NCBI RefSeq assembly: GCF_026241205.1
Contig: NZ_JAPFQM010000001.1
Coordinates: 496,001 to 560,000 of the forward strand
Origin: Thermomicrobium sp. 4228-Ro
GTDB taxonomy: Bacteria; Chloroflexota; Chloroflexia; Thermomicrobiales; Thermomicrobiaceae
Length of the DNA stretch: 64,000 nt
Direction: 5' to 3'
The notes beneath the pieces are model-generated. The model searched no databases, was not told where the DNA came from, and saw only the letters and a list, made by a program, of their open reading frames with translations. Positions within the stretch are counted from its first letter, which is position 1. Each line of letters begins with the position of its first letter. Both the position numbers and the translations under genes were made by a program. Below, piece by piece: positions 19,025 to 28,251 of this stretch.

Positions 19025-19173
19025 GCCTCAGCCCCTCCAGCGAGCACGCCCCTCGTGTGTACGTACACTATACCCGATCCTGGACGGGGAGCCAAGGGGG
19101 TGTACGGACACGCTCCCGGTGCAGCGTCGCAGTGCGGTTCTCTTCCTGCGCGCCACGCTCGACGCGAGGCGCC

Positions 19174-19866
19174 CTATTTGGAGGCAGCGGAGAGCAATCG
19201 TACTGCGCTCGGTGAACCGACGACGACGAGATCTGCGAGATCCAGGAACAACCCATGGTCGACGACACCGGGCAGTCGCTTCACCGCCTCGGCGAGCTGC
19301 TGCGGTTCAGCGATCGGCCCGAACCACGCGTCGAGAATCACGTTCCCGTTGTCCGACCGAAATGGTCGGCCGTCTTCGCGACGACGCAATACGACGTGCC
19401 CACCCATCTCCTCCAACCAGCGCGCGCACCAGCTCCAGCCGAACGGGACAACTTCGACTGGGACCGGATGCCGGGTACCGAGCTGCGGGACGAGTTTCGT
19501 CTCGTCGACGACGATCACGACACGGGCCGCGAGCCGTGCCACCAGTTTCTCGCGCACCAACGCGCCACCGCGCCCTTTGAGGAGGGCCAGCGACCGCTCT
19601 TCGACCTCATCGGCCCCGTCGATCGCGAGGTCGATCCGTTCGACCTCCTCTGGCTCACGGAGCTCGAGCCCGACGCGCCGAGCCAGCCGTGCCGTACGCC
19701 GCGAAGTCGCCACGGTAACGATACGGAGCCCCGACCGTACTCGCTCCGCGAGCGCTCGAACGGCCAGTTCCGCGGTCGATCCGGATCCCAGCCCGACGGT
19801 CATCCCGGGCTCGACGAGCGATGCGGCATACCGTGCTGCCTGCTCTTTGCTCCGCTGCGCCCGCAT
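19174..19866 (-). CDS. rpiA: Ribose-5-phosphate isomerase A
   Basis: Interconverts ribose-5-P and ribulose-5-P. 230 residues, family length. Motifs: VGLGSGSTAELAVRAL, AIDGADEVE with the catalytic aspartates, and KGRGGALVREK (usually KGGGGAL; one Gly is Arg). It starts one base after the stop of the transketolase C-terminal gene, so it is the third gene of a pentose phosphate operon. Confidence 0.95.
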   Translation of the reverse strand: MRAQRSKEQAARYAASLVEPGMTVGLGSGSTAELAVRALAERVRSGLRIVTVATSRRTARLARRVGLELREPEEVERIDLAIDGADEVEERSLALLKGRGGALVREKLVARLAARVVIVVDETKLVPQLGTRHPVPVEVVPFGWSWCARWLEEMGGHVVLRRREDGRPFRSDNGNVILDAWFGPIAEPQQLAEAVKRLPGVVDHGLFLDLADLVVVGSPSAVRLLSAASK

Positions 19867-19867
19867 G

Positions 19868-20830
19868 TCATTGCCGCTCCAGGAGAGCGAGCGCAGCCGC
19901 GACGATCCGCTGGCTGGTCAACCCATACTTTTCCAGGAGATCCTCCGGTGCACCCGACTCCGCATAGGTATCGTCGAGATCCACGAACGCCATGGGACAC
20001 GGCTGCCGCTCGGCTACAGTCATCGCGACCACGCTTCCCAGACCGCCGAAATGCAGGTGCTCCTCGGCCACGACGATGCCGCGTGTTTCACGGGCAGCAG
20101 CGACGACGGCCTCCACGTCGAGCGGTCGCACCGTCGCCATGTCGATCACCCGCGCGCTGATTCCCCGCGCTGCCAGTTCCTCCGCTGCGTCGAGCGTCGC
20201 GGCGACCATCAAGCCGTTCGCCATGAGCGTGACATCGCTCCCGTCGCGTAGCCGGAAAGCTCGACCGATCACGAACTCGACATCGGGTTCGTAGATCACT
20301 GGTACCGGAGGCCTGCCGAGTCGCAGATAGGTCGGTCCCTCCCATTCCAACATCGCCCGTGTCGCTGCTCGCGTCGCGTGCTCGTCGGCTGGAACGAGTA
20401 CCGCTACTCCCGGCAAGGCGAGCGCGAGAGCGACATCCTCGATACCCATCTGAGACGGCCCGTCTTCGCCGATGCTAATGCCAGCGTGGCTACCGACCAG
20501 CTTCACATTGAGATGGGGGAAAGCGACGCTCATCCGGATTTGGTCGAACGCGTTGCAGAGCAGAAAGCACGCGAAACTCGCTGCGACGACCCGCTTGCCG
20601 CTCGCTGCCAGCCCCGAGGCCACCCCGACGAGATTCGACTCAGCGATTCCGACATTGAAGAACCGTTCGGGAAACGCGTGTGCGAAGTACTCGGTCCGCG
20701 TCGAATTGCTCACGTCACCGTCGACGACAACGAGGTCGGGGTAGACATGCCCAAGATCGCGCAGCGCTTCCCCGAACGCATCGCGTGTCGCTTTCCCCAT
20801 GCGTAAACCTGCTCGCGTGCCCAGATTCAT
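19868..20830 (-). CDS. Transketolase, C-terminal subunit (pyrimidine-binding half)
   Basis: 320 residues covering the pyrimidine and C-terminal domains of a split transketolase. It has DGDVSNSTRTEYF, FFNVGIAESNLVG with the TDP-activating glutamate, and GISIGEDGPSQMGIEDVAL. It pairs with the product of the upstream gene; their ATGA overlap supports equimolar synthesis. It transfers two-carbon units in the non-oxidative pentose phosphate pathway. Confidence 0.93.
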   Translation of the reverse strand: MNLGTRAGLRMGKATRDAFGEALRDLGHVYPDLVVVDGDVSNSTRTEYFAHAFPERFFNVGIAESNLVGVASGLAASGKRVVAASFACFLLCNAFDQIRMSVAFPHLNVKLVGSHAGISIGEDGPSQMGIEDVALALALPGVAVLVPADEHATRAATRAMLEWEGPTYLRLGRPPVPVIYEPDVEFVIGRAFRLRDGSDVTLMANGLMVAATLDAAEELAARGISARVIDMATVRPLDVEAVVAAARETRGIVVAEEHLHFGGLGSVVAMTVAERQPCPMAFVDLDDTYAESGAPEDLLEKYGLTSQRIVAAALALLERQ

Positions 20831-21669
20831 GCCAGCTCCTCCAGTGCTGCTTGGAGACGATCACGGGGTACGGCTCGGCCGTGCCAGGTGAAATCGCGTT
20901 CGAGAAACGACACCCCCTTGCCCTTCACCGTATGGGCGATGATGCAGGCGGGCCCATCACGGTAGGCTTTCGCGAAACGGAGCACCTCATGCACAGCGGC
21001 GAGGTCATGGCCGTTCACCTCGCTCACGTGCCAACCGAACGCTCGCCATTTCTCGACATAGGCCCGCGGATCGGTTACGGCCGAGACCGGACTGGTTTGC
21101 TGATAGCCGTTGTGATCGACGATGGCGACGAGGTTGTGCACACGCCACTGCGCAGCAGCCATCGCCGCTTCCCACACTTGCCCTTCCTCGATCTCACCGT
21201 CACCCAGCAGGACGAAGACATGGTAGTCTCGACCGTCCAACCGGGCTGCGAGCGCATGACCGAGACCGATCGAGAGCCCCTGCCCCAGGCTTCCTGTCGA
21301 GGCCTCCACCCCCGGCAGCCGCCGCATGTTCGGGTGTCCCTCCAGCGGGCTGCCGATCCGACGCAAGGTCCGCAAGAGATCTTTCGGGAAGTATCCTGCC
21401 TCGGCGAGTACGGCATAGAGAATCGGTGCAGCATGCCCCTTCGAGAGAATGAAGCGGTCGCGGTCCGGCCATGAGGGTTGCGCCGGATCGTAGCGGAGAA
21501 TACCCCCGAAGTACAGCGCGACCATGATCTCGACGGCAGACATGGAGCTGGTCGGGTGCCCGGATCCAGCCTCGCTCGTCATCATCAACACTTCTCGGCG
21601 GAGTTCTTGCGCGAGCGCTTCGAGGCGTTCCAATTCAGCTGGTGCGAGTCCTCGTTCCCGTCCCGTCAC
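20827..21669 (-). CDS. Transketolase, N-terminal subunit (TPP pyrophosphate-binding half)
   Basis: 280 residues. Motifs: SEAGSGHPTSSMSAVE, DRFILSKGHAAPILYAVL and the thiamine-diphosphate/Mg motif GDGEIEEGQVWEAAMAAAQW followed by DHNGYQQ. The GTG start at 21669 has AGGAGGG five bases upstream. The open frame continues upstream to 21903, but that part does not look like protein. First gene of the tktN-tktC-rpiA operon. Confidence 0.93.
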   Translation of the reverse strand: MTGRERGLAPAELERLEALAQELRREVLMMTSEAGSGHPTSSMSAVEIMVALYFGGILRYDPAQPSWPDRDRFILSKGHAAPILYAVLAEAGYFPKDLLRTLRRIGSPLEGHPNMRRLPGVEASTGSLGQGLSIGLGHALAARLDGRDYHVFVLLGDGEIEEGQVWEAAMAAAQWRVHNLVAIVDHNGYQQTSPVSAVTDPRAYVEKWRAFGWHVSEVNGHDLAAVHEVLRFAKAYRDGPACIIAHTVKGKGVSFLERDFTWHGRAVPRDRLQAALEELA

Positions 21670-22054
21670 AGGTCCCTCCTGCTCGCTCGGCTCCACACAC
21701 GGACGATTGTAGCCGCACGCGCATCGCAGAGGATCGCCCATCGCTCCGGAATCGCGCTCACTGTTCGAGCACCTGCTGCGCTCTCGCAGCACCTGAAACC
21801 GAGTAGCCATGCATGGGACGAATCGACCCTGGCTGTTCGTCATTTCACAACGATACAGTTGTGCGATGCTACTGAGACGGTCACGGACGCAGAGGAGCCG
21901 CATGAGTTCATCATCGCGAGATCCAAGAGGGCGAAGAGATTCCGAGATCCGAGCGTGACGTACCGGGCTTGCTCTCTGCGAACTGTTCTGCTAGATTGGG
22001 AACGACCATCGGAGGGCGCGTTCGAACGCGGAATCGAAAGGAGTACGCGAACGA
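21670..22054. other. Divergent intergenic region, transketolase / SH3 protein
   Basis: No gene seen. It has a minus-strand -10-like TACAAT (21711-21706) without a clear -35, and a plus-strand promoter at 21969-21997. The codon-like pattern is weaker than in neighbouring genes. Confidence 0.45.
21969..21997 (+). promoter_or_regulatory. Promoter of the SH3 protein gene
   Basis: TTGCTC (21969-21974), 17-base spacer, TAGATT (21992-21997), about 57 bases before the ATG. Confidence 0.45.
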
Positions 22055-23470
22055 ATGCGAGTTTTCGTCCGAGGCTGTGCGATCCTCGCTCTCCTGCTCG
22101 CGCTCCTCTCACCGACAGCGGTGCAGGCGGAGACGGCGGTTCCCGTCGGAGGAGCGGCTGTGGTCGCGGGGACCAACGGTGACGGCCTCAACCTCAGGTC
22201 GGGGCCAGGATACGATCACTCCGTCCTGACCGTGATCCCAGAAGGCTCCTCCGTGCAAGTCGTCGGCGGCCCCGAGCAGGATCGCGACGGCAACCACTGG
22301 TGGAACGTTCAGTGGGCTGGTCTGACCGGCTGGGCCTTGGCCGACTACCTGCGACCAGCCGGTGGGGAGACCGGTTCCTCGGCGAGTTTGCAGATGCGTG
22401 CGACCTTCCGGATCTACGCCCACCGGCTCGGTCTGGTGGGCCAACGCACTGCGAACGGTCACGTGATCCAGCCCAACGATTCCTTCGTCACCCTGCCCTG
22501 CTCGTGTGCACTCTCGAGTAACGGCGGTACCGAGTTTCAGGTCCTCGTCGAGTACCGCGGCCGCAGTCTGGTTCTCCCGGTCTGGGACGTCGGCCCGTGG
22601 AACGTGGACGACGACTACTGGAATCCACCTGAGGTCCGAAAGTGGAAAGGGCTCCCCCAGGGCGTACCAGCTGCCCAAGCTGCCTACTTCGACGGGTACA
22701 ACGACGGCAAGGACGGCTGGGGCCGGAAGGTCCGCAGTCCGGCCGGTATGGACATTGCCGACGGTGCGTTCGCCGCGTTGGGGATGACGCAATCGGACTG
22801 GGTCACGGTGACCTTCCTGTGGCTCGTGAAGGACCCGCCCGCTACCCTCCCCACTGCACCGGGGGGATACGAGGGCATTCCGACTGTGCGACCCGGCGAG
22901 CGGCCTCCGCTGGATCCGACCCAGCCGCGCGATCCGGCACGCTACGCCTACTTTCCCGAAACCGGGCATAACATGCCGCTCTTTCTGCTGTCGGCCTGGC
23001 AGCGTGGTGGTTGGGAACGCTACGGTCTTCCGGTCAGCGAGTTCTTCCGCGAGATTCAGGTCGACGGCTCGGTTCGTTTCGTGCAGTATTTCGAGCGCGC
23101 CGTTCTCGTCTATGACCCCAACACCGGTGACGTCGATCGCGTTCGGATCGGCTATTACGCTGCTGCCCCAGCATCGGCCTGGCGACCGATCGACCCGTTT
23201 CCTGATTCGGACGAACGTTGGTTCTTCGAAGAAACCGGGCACTCCTTGAGCCACGGCTTCAAAGCCTACTGGCAAGCCAATGGCGGGCGCGACACCTTCG
23301 GTCTGCCCATCACGGAGGAATTTCGTGTCGATTTGCCGGACGGACGCTGGTACGTCGCCCAGCTGTTCGAGTATGCTCGGCTGGAGTGGTGGCCCGGTCG
23401 CATCGGTCAACCGGACGAAATCACCCGTGGTCGTATCGTCGCCGACCTGATCGCTGCGAGCGGCTGGTGA
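22055..23470 (+). CDS. Secreted protein: SH3b domain, RlpA/barrel-like domain, two LGFP-like repeats
   Basis: 471 residues. Signal peptide (about 1-26, ending AVQAE). Bacterial SH3 domain (about 35-105; GDGLNLRSGPGYDH, GWALADYLRP). A middle domain (about 115-265) with TANGHVI, LPVWDVGPWN and AGMDIADGAF, a pattern resembling six-stranded barrel domains in Chloroflexota cell-wall proteins. Two C-terminal repeats follow: YFPETGHNMP...GLPVSEFF and FFEETGHSLS...GLPITEEF. It is likely an extracellular wall-binding protein. No catalytic residues are certain. Monocistronic. Confidence 0.8.
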   Translation: MRVFVRGCAILALLLALLSPTAVQAETAVPVGGAAVVAGTNGDGLNLRSGPGYDHSVLTVIPEGSSVQVVGGPEQDRDGNHWWNVQWAGLTGWALADYLRPAGGETGSSASLQMRATFRIYAHRLGLVGQRTANGHVIQPNDSFVTLPCSCALSSNGGTEFQVLVEYRGRSLVLPVWDVGPWNVDDDYWNPPEVRKWKGLPQGVPAAQAAYFDGYNDGKDGWGRKVRSPAGMDIADGAFAALGMTQSDWVTVTFLWLVKDPPATLPTAPGGYEGIPTVRPGERPPLDPTQPRDPARYAYFPETGHNMPLFLLSAWQRGGWERYGLPVSEFFREIQVDGSVRFVQYFERAVLVYDPNTGDVDRVRIGYYAAAPASAWRPIDPFPDSDERWFFEETGHSLSHGFKAYWQANGGRDTFGLPITEEFRVDLPDGRWYVAQLFEYARLEWWPGRIGQPDEITRGRIVADLIAASGW

Positions 23471-23661
23471 GACGCGAATCGTACTCCCGCCACTGTCGGG
23501 ATTGCCGGACGCGACCGATTCTTGTAGACTGAGGGCGTAGTCCTTCGCCTCGGGCTCACGATACCGTCTTCACTGTTCCGGACTCGGCTGCAACTCCTCG
23601 GGATGCCCAGGCGGACGACGCCGCGCGGAGAGCGTCGCCCCAGCGGGGGTGTACTGGCTTC

Positions 23662-24678
23662 GTGGAGCTTTCGATGCGACGTGTCGTGATCGTCACCATT
23701 GTCGCGCTCGGTTGCGGGATCGCGTTCTGGAGCTTCGCTGATCCGAGTCTGATCACTGCGACGCTCGATGGTCTTTCGGTCGAGATCGTCCTCGCCCTCC
23801 TCGCACTCTTGGGTGTCAACGAACTCGTCAAAGGTCTGCGCTGGGCCTGGTATCTGCGGGCAGCTCAGCTCCCGATCCGTGTCGTGGATGGTCTCACGAG
23901 CTACCTGGCATCGCAGGCGGCCTGTTCCCTCCCTGGCGGAGCCTTGCTCTCCGCTCGCCTCGCCGAGGAACACGGTGGCGGGAGGATTCGCCTGCGCCAC
24001 ACCACACCCCCGCTGCTGGTGCAGGGGTTCGGTGATCTCTTTGCCGTCTCGCTTCTCGCGCTCGGGGGCATTGTCCTCACCGGACAAGCCTCGTACCAGC
24101 TCGCCGCTCCTGCCGCCGGAGGAGCGATCGTGCTCCTGTTCGTCACTGGTGCACGGAGCGATCGTTTCGGTACAGCCCTGACCGGTCTGCTCGAGCGTTC
24201 TCGTTACACTCGTCGCCTCGTTCCCGCCGAGCGAGATGCCCGGATGACGCTCGCGACCCTCTGTACCCCGCGGGCGCTCGCTCCTGGAGTGCTCGCCAGC
24301 CTCGTCTCCTCGCTCGTTATCGCGGCCATCCTCGTCGTGCTGGCTGAAGCACTGACACTGCGTGGTCTGCACCTGCACGAAGCAATCTATGTCCATGGCA
24401 TGACGATGCTCGCGCACTTTTTGGTGCCGATCCCGAACGGGTTCGGTACCAACGAACTGAGCGTTATCGGCCTTCTGAACATCGTCGGCATTGGATTCGG
24501 GCGAGCCACCGCCATCGCGGTCACGTACCGTGCCTTCGGTCTGGCCTTCCGTACGGTCATCGGTCTCGCAGTCCTCCTCATCCGGTACCACCGTATCCTT
24601 TTCGCGCTGCGGCGCCCGATGCTCCCACAGACTCCGCCAGCACTCCAGCTCGAACTCGCAGCCGAGCGGCGGGAATGA
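23662..24678 (+). CDS. Second LPG-synthase TM-region / flippase-like membrane protein
   Basis: 338 residues, about eight hydrophobic segments, of the same UPF0104 family as the protein at 2362-3357 but only distantly similar. Typical segments are NELVKGLRWAWYLRA, QAACSLPGGALLSARLAEE and VPIPNGFGTNELSVIG. GTG 23662 or ATG 23674 may be the start. It stands alone. It may act in membrane lipid or glycolipid export (inference). Confidence 0.8.
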   Translation: MELSMRRVVIVTIVALGCGIAFWSFADPSLITATLDGLSVEIVLALLALLGVNELVKGLRWAWYLRAAQLPIRVVDGLTSYLASQAACSLPGGALLSARLAEEHGGGRIRLRHTTPPLLVQGFGDLFAVSLLALGGIVLTGQASYQLAAPAAGGAIVLLFVTGARSDRFGTALTGLLERSRYTRRLVPAERDARMTLATLCTPRALAPGVLASLVSSLVIAAILVVLAEALTLRGLHLHEAIYVHGMTMLAHFLVPIPNGFGTNELSVIGLLNIVGIGFGRATAIAVTYRAFGLAFRTVIGLAVLLIRYHRILFALRRPMLPQTPPALQLELAAERRE

Positions 24679-24738
24679 GGCCGGTTCGATTCGTAGCGCT
24701 CGTGCACGTCGTGCTACGCTCGTTCCACGACGTGCGAG

Positions 24739-26712
24739 GTGCGGTCGACCATGCGTCCCTTGATCGTCGTGTTGCACGAGCGGTCGGAACGGGTACTCGC
24801 GGGCGCCGCGCGGTTCTGGGACCTTCCCAACGCAGGAGATGCAGCCGAACTCGTCGGGATTCTCTATCCGATCCTGACCGATGCCTGGCAACTCGCGCTC
24901 GGTATCGAGCGTATCGGACCCCTCGCCCACCCCATCCTGACGACGCTGGCACATCACCGAACGCCCCTCGATCCGGATACGCTCGCTGGGGTACTCGGCG
25001 CGGATGAGTCGTCTGTTCTCGCCACAGCCCGCCAACTGTACATCGCTGGCATTCTGGCGTCGGAATCCTCGGAGCATGGCATACGACTGTTCCTCGCGAA
25101 CGAACTGATTCGCCTGGTGCTTCGCCTCGAGCATGAGCGAAGCGAGCCACTGCCGTCCGATACACCGCTCTCGACGCTGCTCGAGCGCCTGACCGACCAT
25201 GAGCTTCTGGAGCTGGCCGAACGGTACGGCATGCCGGTCGTCCCGACAGTGACCACGCGGCAGGAAGCCCTCACCTTCTTGCTGACCCGCATGAGTCGCC
25301 CGGACGTTCTGAGCGGAGTGCGAGGACAACTCTCCCCGTCTGCTCAGGTTCTCCTCCACACGCTCCTCCAGGAACGACACCCCGTTCCTCTTCAAGAACT
25401 CGTGGAACGGTCACGCGGATCATTCGCCGAACTCCGGTCGACCGTGAGCGAACTCGCTCGGTGGGGATGGATCTGGCGCACTGCATTCCGGGACAAGCTC
25501 GCTATCCTCCTGCCGAGCATGCTCACGACACCACAAGACACACGAGATCTTCGACCTGCACCCGTCTCCGACGCGGTCGAGCCGCTTCCGGCAACAGCAC
25601 CGCCAGCGACGCTGGCTGATCTCCTGCTCCTGCTCGCCCGCTCGCTCGCGTACCGGTCGGGGCCGATGCAGGCGGAAACGAGCGTGACACCGTCGCCCAG
25701 CCGGGCCACTTCGTGGTACTGGATCGATCCGCTTGACCGAGAAGCGTATATCGCGTATCTCGAGCGCGCCGCGCGCTCCCTCAGCTTGCTGCGTGCCGAC
25801 GGAACCGTCGATCTGCCACGCTTGCGTAGTTGGCTGCAGCTGGGTTTCGCCGAGCAAGCTCGCCGCCTGCTCCGAATCTGGCGATCGGTGCCAGATCCCC
25901 GGGAGCGCGCGAGGAGACATCGTGTACTCGAACGACTCCAAGCGCTCGAGAAGAATACCTGGTACGAGTGGTCGAGCCTGGACAGCGAGCACCCTCTCGT
26001 CACTGATCGTTCTCTCGATCGTCTGGCGCAGGAATTGGCCTGGCTCGGACTGATCTCTCTCGGCTGGACACGTGCGCGAAGCCTTGTCATCCGGACGACA
26101 CCCTGGATCACCTGGATCCTCGGCCAGGGCGACGAGACACCACCACTACGGTTCCCGCTGCACCTGCGGCTTACCGGCTATCCCGAGGTGACTTTGGAAC
26201 GTCCGTCTCCGTTTGCGGTCTGGTTGGCAGCACGGCTCGGTGAGCCGTTGCCGCTCGGATCGGGTATCGCCTGGCACCTGACTCCCGAGCGTATCGCGCA
26301 CTATGTGCTGCAATCCGCGCAATTGGATGGTACCCCGCCTGAACCGGAGAAACTGGCCCGCGCTATTCTCCGACACTTCGAGCAGGCGACCGATCGCTCC
26401 CTCCCACCCGGCTGGCCCGAGAGCTTCGTCGCGCTCTTCACCCAGAGTCACCCTGCAGTCGTACATCACGCGGTCGTCATCGCGTTCAGCAGCCAAACGG
26501 ACCGCGATCGAGCTCGGGATGTGCTGGAGCGTGCACACTGGACAGTATTTCCGATCGGATCCCGCGAACTCGTCGTCACACGATGCGAACCCGAACGGCG
26601 ATCGCAACTCGTCACGACCCTGCGCCGCGCTGGCTTCGTCGTCGATTGGTCCGGCTCGACACGGGCACGGGCCAAAAGGAAACGAACGAGCACGCAGCAG
26701 CGACCGCTCTAG
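24739..26712 (+). CDS. Helicase-associated-domain-type protein, no ATPase motifs
   Basis: 657-residue soluble protein rich in Leu and Arg. I see no Walker motifs. The N-terminal half is built of helical, winged-helix-like blocks. The C-terminal part (about 560-640: AVVIAFSSQTDRDRARDVLE, FPIGSRELVV, LVTTLRRAGFVVDW) resembles the XPB/Ssl2-type helicase-associated domain found in Actinobacteria and Chloroflexota proteins. A role in DNA binding is inference. Start at GTG 24739 or ATG 24751. It ends overlapping the convergent neighbour. Confidence 0.6.
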   Translation: MRSTMRPLIVVLHERSERVLAGAARFWDLPNAGDAAELVGILYPILTDAWQLALGIERIGPLAHPILTTLAHHRTPLDPDTLAGVLGADESSVLATARQLYIAGILASESSEHGIRLFLANELIRLVLRLEHERSEPLPSDTPLSTLLERLTDHELLELAERYGMPVVPTVTTRQEALTFLLTRMSRPDVLSGVRGQLSPSAQVLLHTLLQERHPVPLQELVERSRGSFAELRSTVSELARWGWIWRTAFRDKLAILLPSMLTTPQDTRDLRPAPVSDAVEPLPATAPPATLADLLLLLARSLAYRSGPMQAETSVTPSPSRATSWYWIDPLDREAYIAYLERAARSLSLLRADGTVDLPRLRSWLQLGFAEQARRLLRIWRSVPDPRERARRHRVLERLQALEKNTWYEWSSLDSEHPLVTDRSLDRLAQELAWLGLISLGWTRARSLVIRTTPWITWILGQGDETPPLRFPLHLRLTGYPEVTLERPSPFAVWLAARLGEPLPLGSGIAWHLTPERIAHYVLQSAQLDGTPPEPEKLARAILRHFEQATDRSLPPGWPESFVALFTQSHPAVVHHAVVIAFSSQTDRDRARDVLERAHWTVFPIGSRELVVTRCEPERRSQLVTTLRRAGFVVDWSGSTRARAKRKRTSTQQRPL

Positions 26713-27146
26713 TGTTTCTCTCCCTTTTCTTCCGTTGTCTGCGCAGCACGCTCGGCGCGAATGAACACCAGCGCCTGTGCCAGGGCCGCTGCCGGGTCGC
26801 CCGCGACGACGTTGGCGAGTGTTCGTCCCTGTTCGTCGAAGGCGACGCACGCGTACTCGCCCGAGCTGTAGTCGAGTACGAATGCCGCGCACTCCCGTGA
26901 CAGATCCGTCAGCAAGCGCTCCAACCGTGGCACGACGACTTCTGCATTCCCGACAACGACCGGCTCCGTCACCACTCGAGCTGCCTGCGGCAACGCACCG
27001 CGTGCGACGACCCAGTCACCCGGTTCGGCACGACGATCGCTCGTGAGCCAGCGAGCGAAGCGCTGGCAGAGCGTGACATAGGCTTCACTCGGTCCCGACA
27101 CCGCATCGCTCCCTTCACGTACCCGACTGTCCGACATCGTGCCCAT
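26709..27146 (-). CDS. Hypothetical protein
   Basis: 145 residues (137 to 142 if a later ATG is used), soluble, mixed helix/strand, no motif recognised. A central stretch VVVPRLERLLTDLSRECAAF followed by FVLDYSSGEYACVAFDEQGR looks like a small alpha/beta fold. It is divergent from the complex III operon and its start lies only 7 bases from the -35 of that promoter, so the two promoters may interact. Codon pattern supports a real gene. Confidence 0.55.
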   Translation of the reverse strand: MGTMSDSRVREGSDAVSGPSEAYVTLCQRFARWLTSDRRAEPGDWVVARGALPQAARVVTEPVVVGNAEVVVPRLERLLTDLSRECAAFVLDYSSGEYACVAFDEQGRTLANVVAGDPAAALAQALVFIRAERAAQTTEEKGEKH

Positions 27147-27152
27147 TTCCCC

Positions 27153-27181
27153 TTGACACAGGATGCCGTGCCGAGCATCCT
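27153..27181 (+). promoter_or_regulatory. Promoter of the alternative complex III operon
   Basis: Perfect -35 TTGACA (27153-27158), 17-base spacer, weak -10 CATCCT (27176-27181). The start point should be near 27188. A weak -10 with a strong -35 suits regulated expression. Confidence 0.5.
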
Positions 27182-27189
27182 ACGTGTGG

Positions 27190-27207
27190 TTGTGAAGGCG
27201 CTCACAG
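27190..27207 (+). promoter_or_regulatory. Rex-type operator TTGTGA-N6-TCACAG
   Basis: TTGTGAAGGCGCTCACAG matches the Rex consensus TTGTGA-N6-TCACAA at 11 of 12 positions. It begins 9 bases after the -10, so a bound repressor would block initiation. Rex is a redox (NADH/NAD+) sensing repressor of respiratory genes and is encoded at 44292-45029. Confidence 0.6.
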
Positions 27208-27317
27208 AAGGAGCGCCGCGCGCCACCCGCCCGTGACGGGAGAGCCAGGGGCGTCACGGTGCGACGGACGGGAAGGGATGGGCCGAGCTCCCCGCTCGGT
27301 GTCGTGGAGGAATGGAG

Positions 27318-27608
27318 ATGACACCGGCAAATGTCACCCCCGCGCAGTGGGAACAGATCCACCAGGCACTGATCTGGTTCTGGGCATTCCTCGCCTGTGT
27401 CGTCGCCTTCGCGGCGAATATGCTCGTCGCGTACGCCATTATCCCGTCGCTCGTCTCGACGCGTGATCTTCCCGCGAAGGTCAGCGCGATTCGCCCGATC
27501 CTCTTCGTGCTCGCTGCCGTCTTCCTGCTCGCTGCCCTCTATGCCTTCGTTAATATCGTGAACGGCATCCAGGTGCTCTACGAGATCTGGCCGCGTCGCT
27601 GGATCTAA
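27318..27608 (+). CDS. Small two-helix membrane protein at the head of the complex III operon
   Basis: 96 residues (98 from ATG 27312). The ATG at 27318 is favoured because GGAGG lies 8 bases upstream of it. Two hydrophobic helices (about 12-38 and 56-80) join through a short loop with TRDLPAKVSAIRP. No match to a named subunit is recognised. Its position as first gene before actA suggests a small subunit or assembly factor. Confidence 0.75.
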   Translation: MTPANVTPAQWEQIHQALIWFWAFLACVVAFAANMLVAYAIIPSLVSTRDLPAKVSAIRPILFVLAAVFLLAALYAFVNIVNGIQVLYEIWPRRWI

Positions 27609-27666
27609 GCCCGGGAATACCGAGCGCTCGGCGTGCGGGAGCAGGGAAAGGGAACGGAGTTCGGGG

Positions 27667-28200
27667 ATGCGTTACGCGCGGCTCCTAGTGTTCGTACTCG
27701 TCGTGCTCGTCATCATGGCGATTCCGCTCGCGCTCGTGTTGGCACGGAGTTACTTCCTGTCGCCGACCGCGCAACCGGTCAAGGCCCAGCCGATTCAGTT
27801 CCCGCACCAGGTGCATGTGCAGGCGATCGGGCTCGACTGCACCTACTGCCACCGCAACGCGACGACCTCGGCGCAGGCGACGCTTCCACCCATCGAGCTC
27901 TGCATGCAGTGTCACAAGATCATCCCCGCGCAGGGGCGCCCGGAACTCGAGAAGCTCGTCTCCGCCTTCGAGCAGAACCAGCCGATCCTCTGGAACAAAG
28001 TCCACCAGCTTCCCGATCACAGCCACTTTGTGCACTCCGTGCATCTGAGCTTCGGTTTCCAGTGCTCGACCTGCCATGGTAATGTCGGTGCGATGGGGAA
28101 GCCTGGCGTGCAGCAGGTTCGCGACTTGCGCATGGGTGACTGCATCACCTGTCATCAGCAGAACGGAGCCCGCGTCGACTGTTCTGTTTGCCACTACTAG
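27667..28200 (+). CDS. actA: Alternative complex III subunit ActA, pentaheme cytochrome c
   Basis: 177 residues with an N-terminal membrane anchor (about 5-27) and five CxxCH heme motifs at residues 58, 79, 133, 159 and 172 (CTYCH, CMQCH, CSTCH, CITCH, CSVCH). It belongs to the cytochrome c7/c3 fold group. It faces outside and carries electrons from the ActB iron-sulfur clusters to the monoheme subunit. The heme number is the same as in ActA of characterised complexes. Confidence 0.92.
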   Translation: MRYARLLVFVLVVLVIMAIPLALVLARSYFLSPTAQPVKAQPIQFPHQVHVQAIGLDCTYCHRNATTSAQATLPPIELCMQCHKIIPAQGRPELEKLVSAFEQNQPILWNKVHQLPDHSHFVHSVHLSFGFQCSTCHGNVGAMGKPGVQQVRDLRMGDCITCHQQNGARVDCSVCHY

Positions 28201-28251
28201 TCCGAGGTGACCCGCGAAGAGATTGTGGGGAGGCGGACGTTGGAGAAGGGC

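Noticed and set aside
24681-24700. GGTTCGATTC resembling a tRNA T-loop
   Set aside because: No D-arm, anticodon arm or acceptor stem around it.
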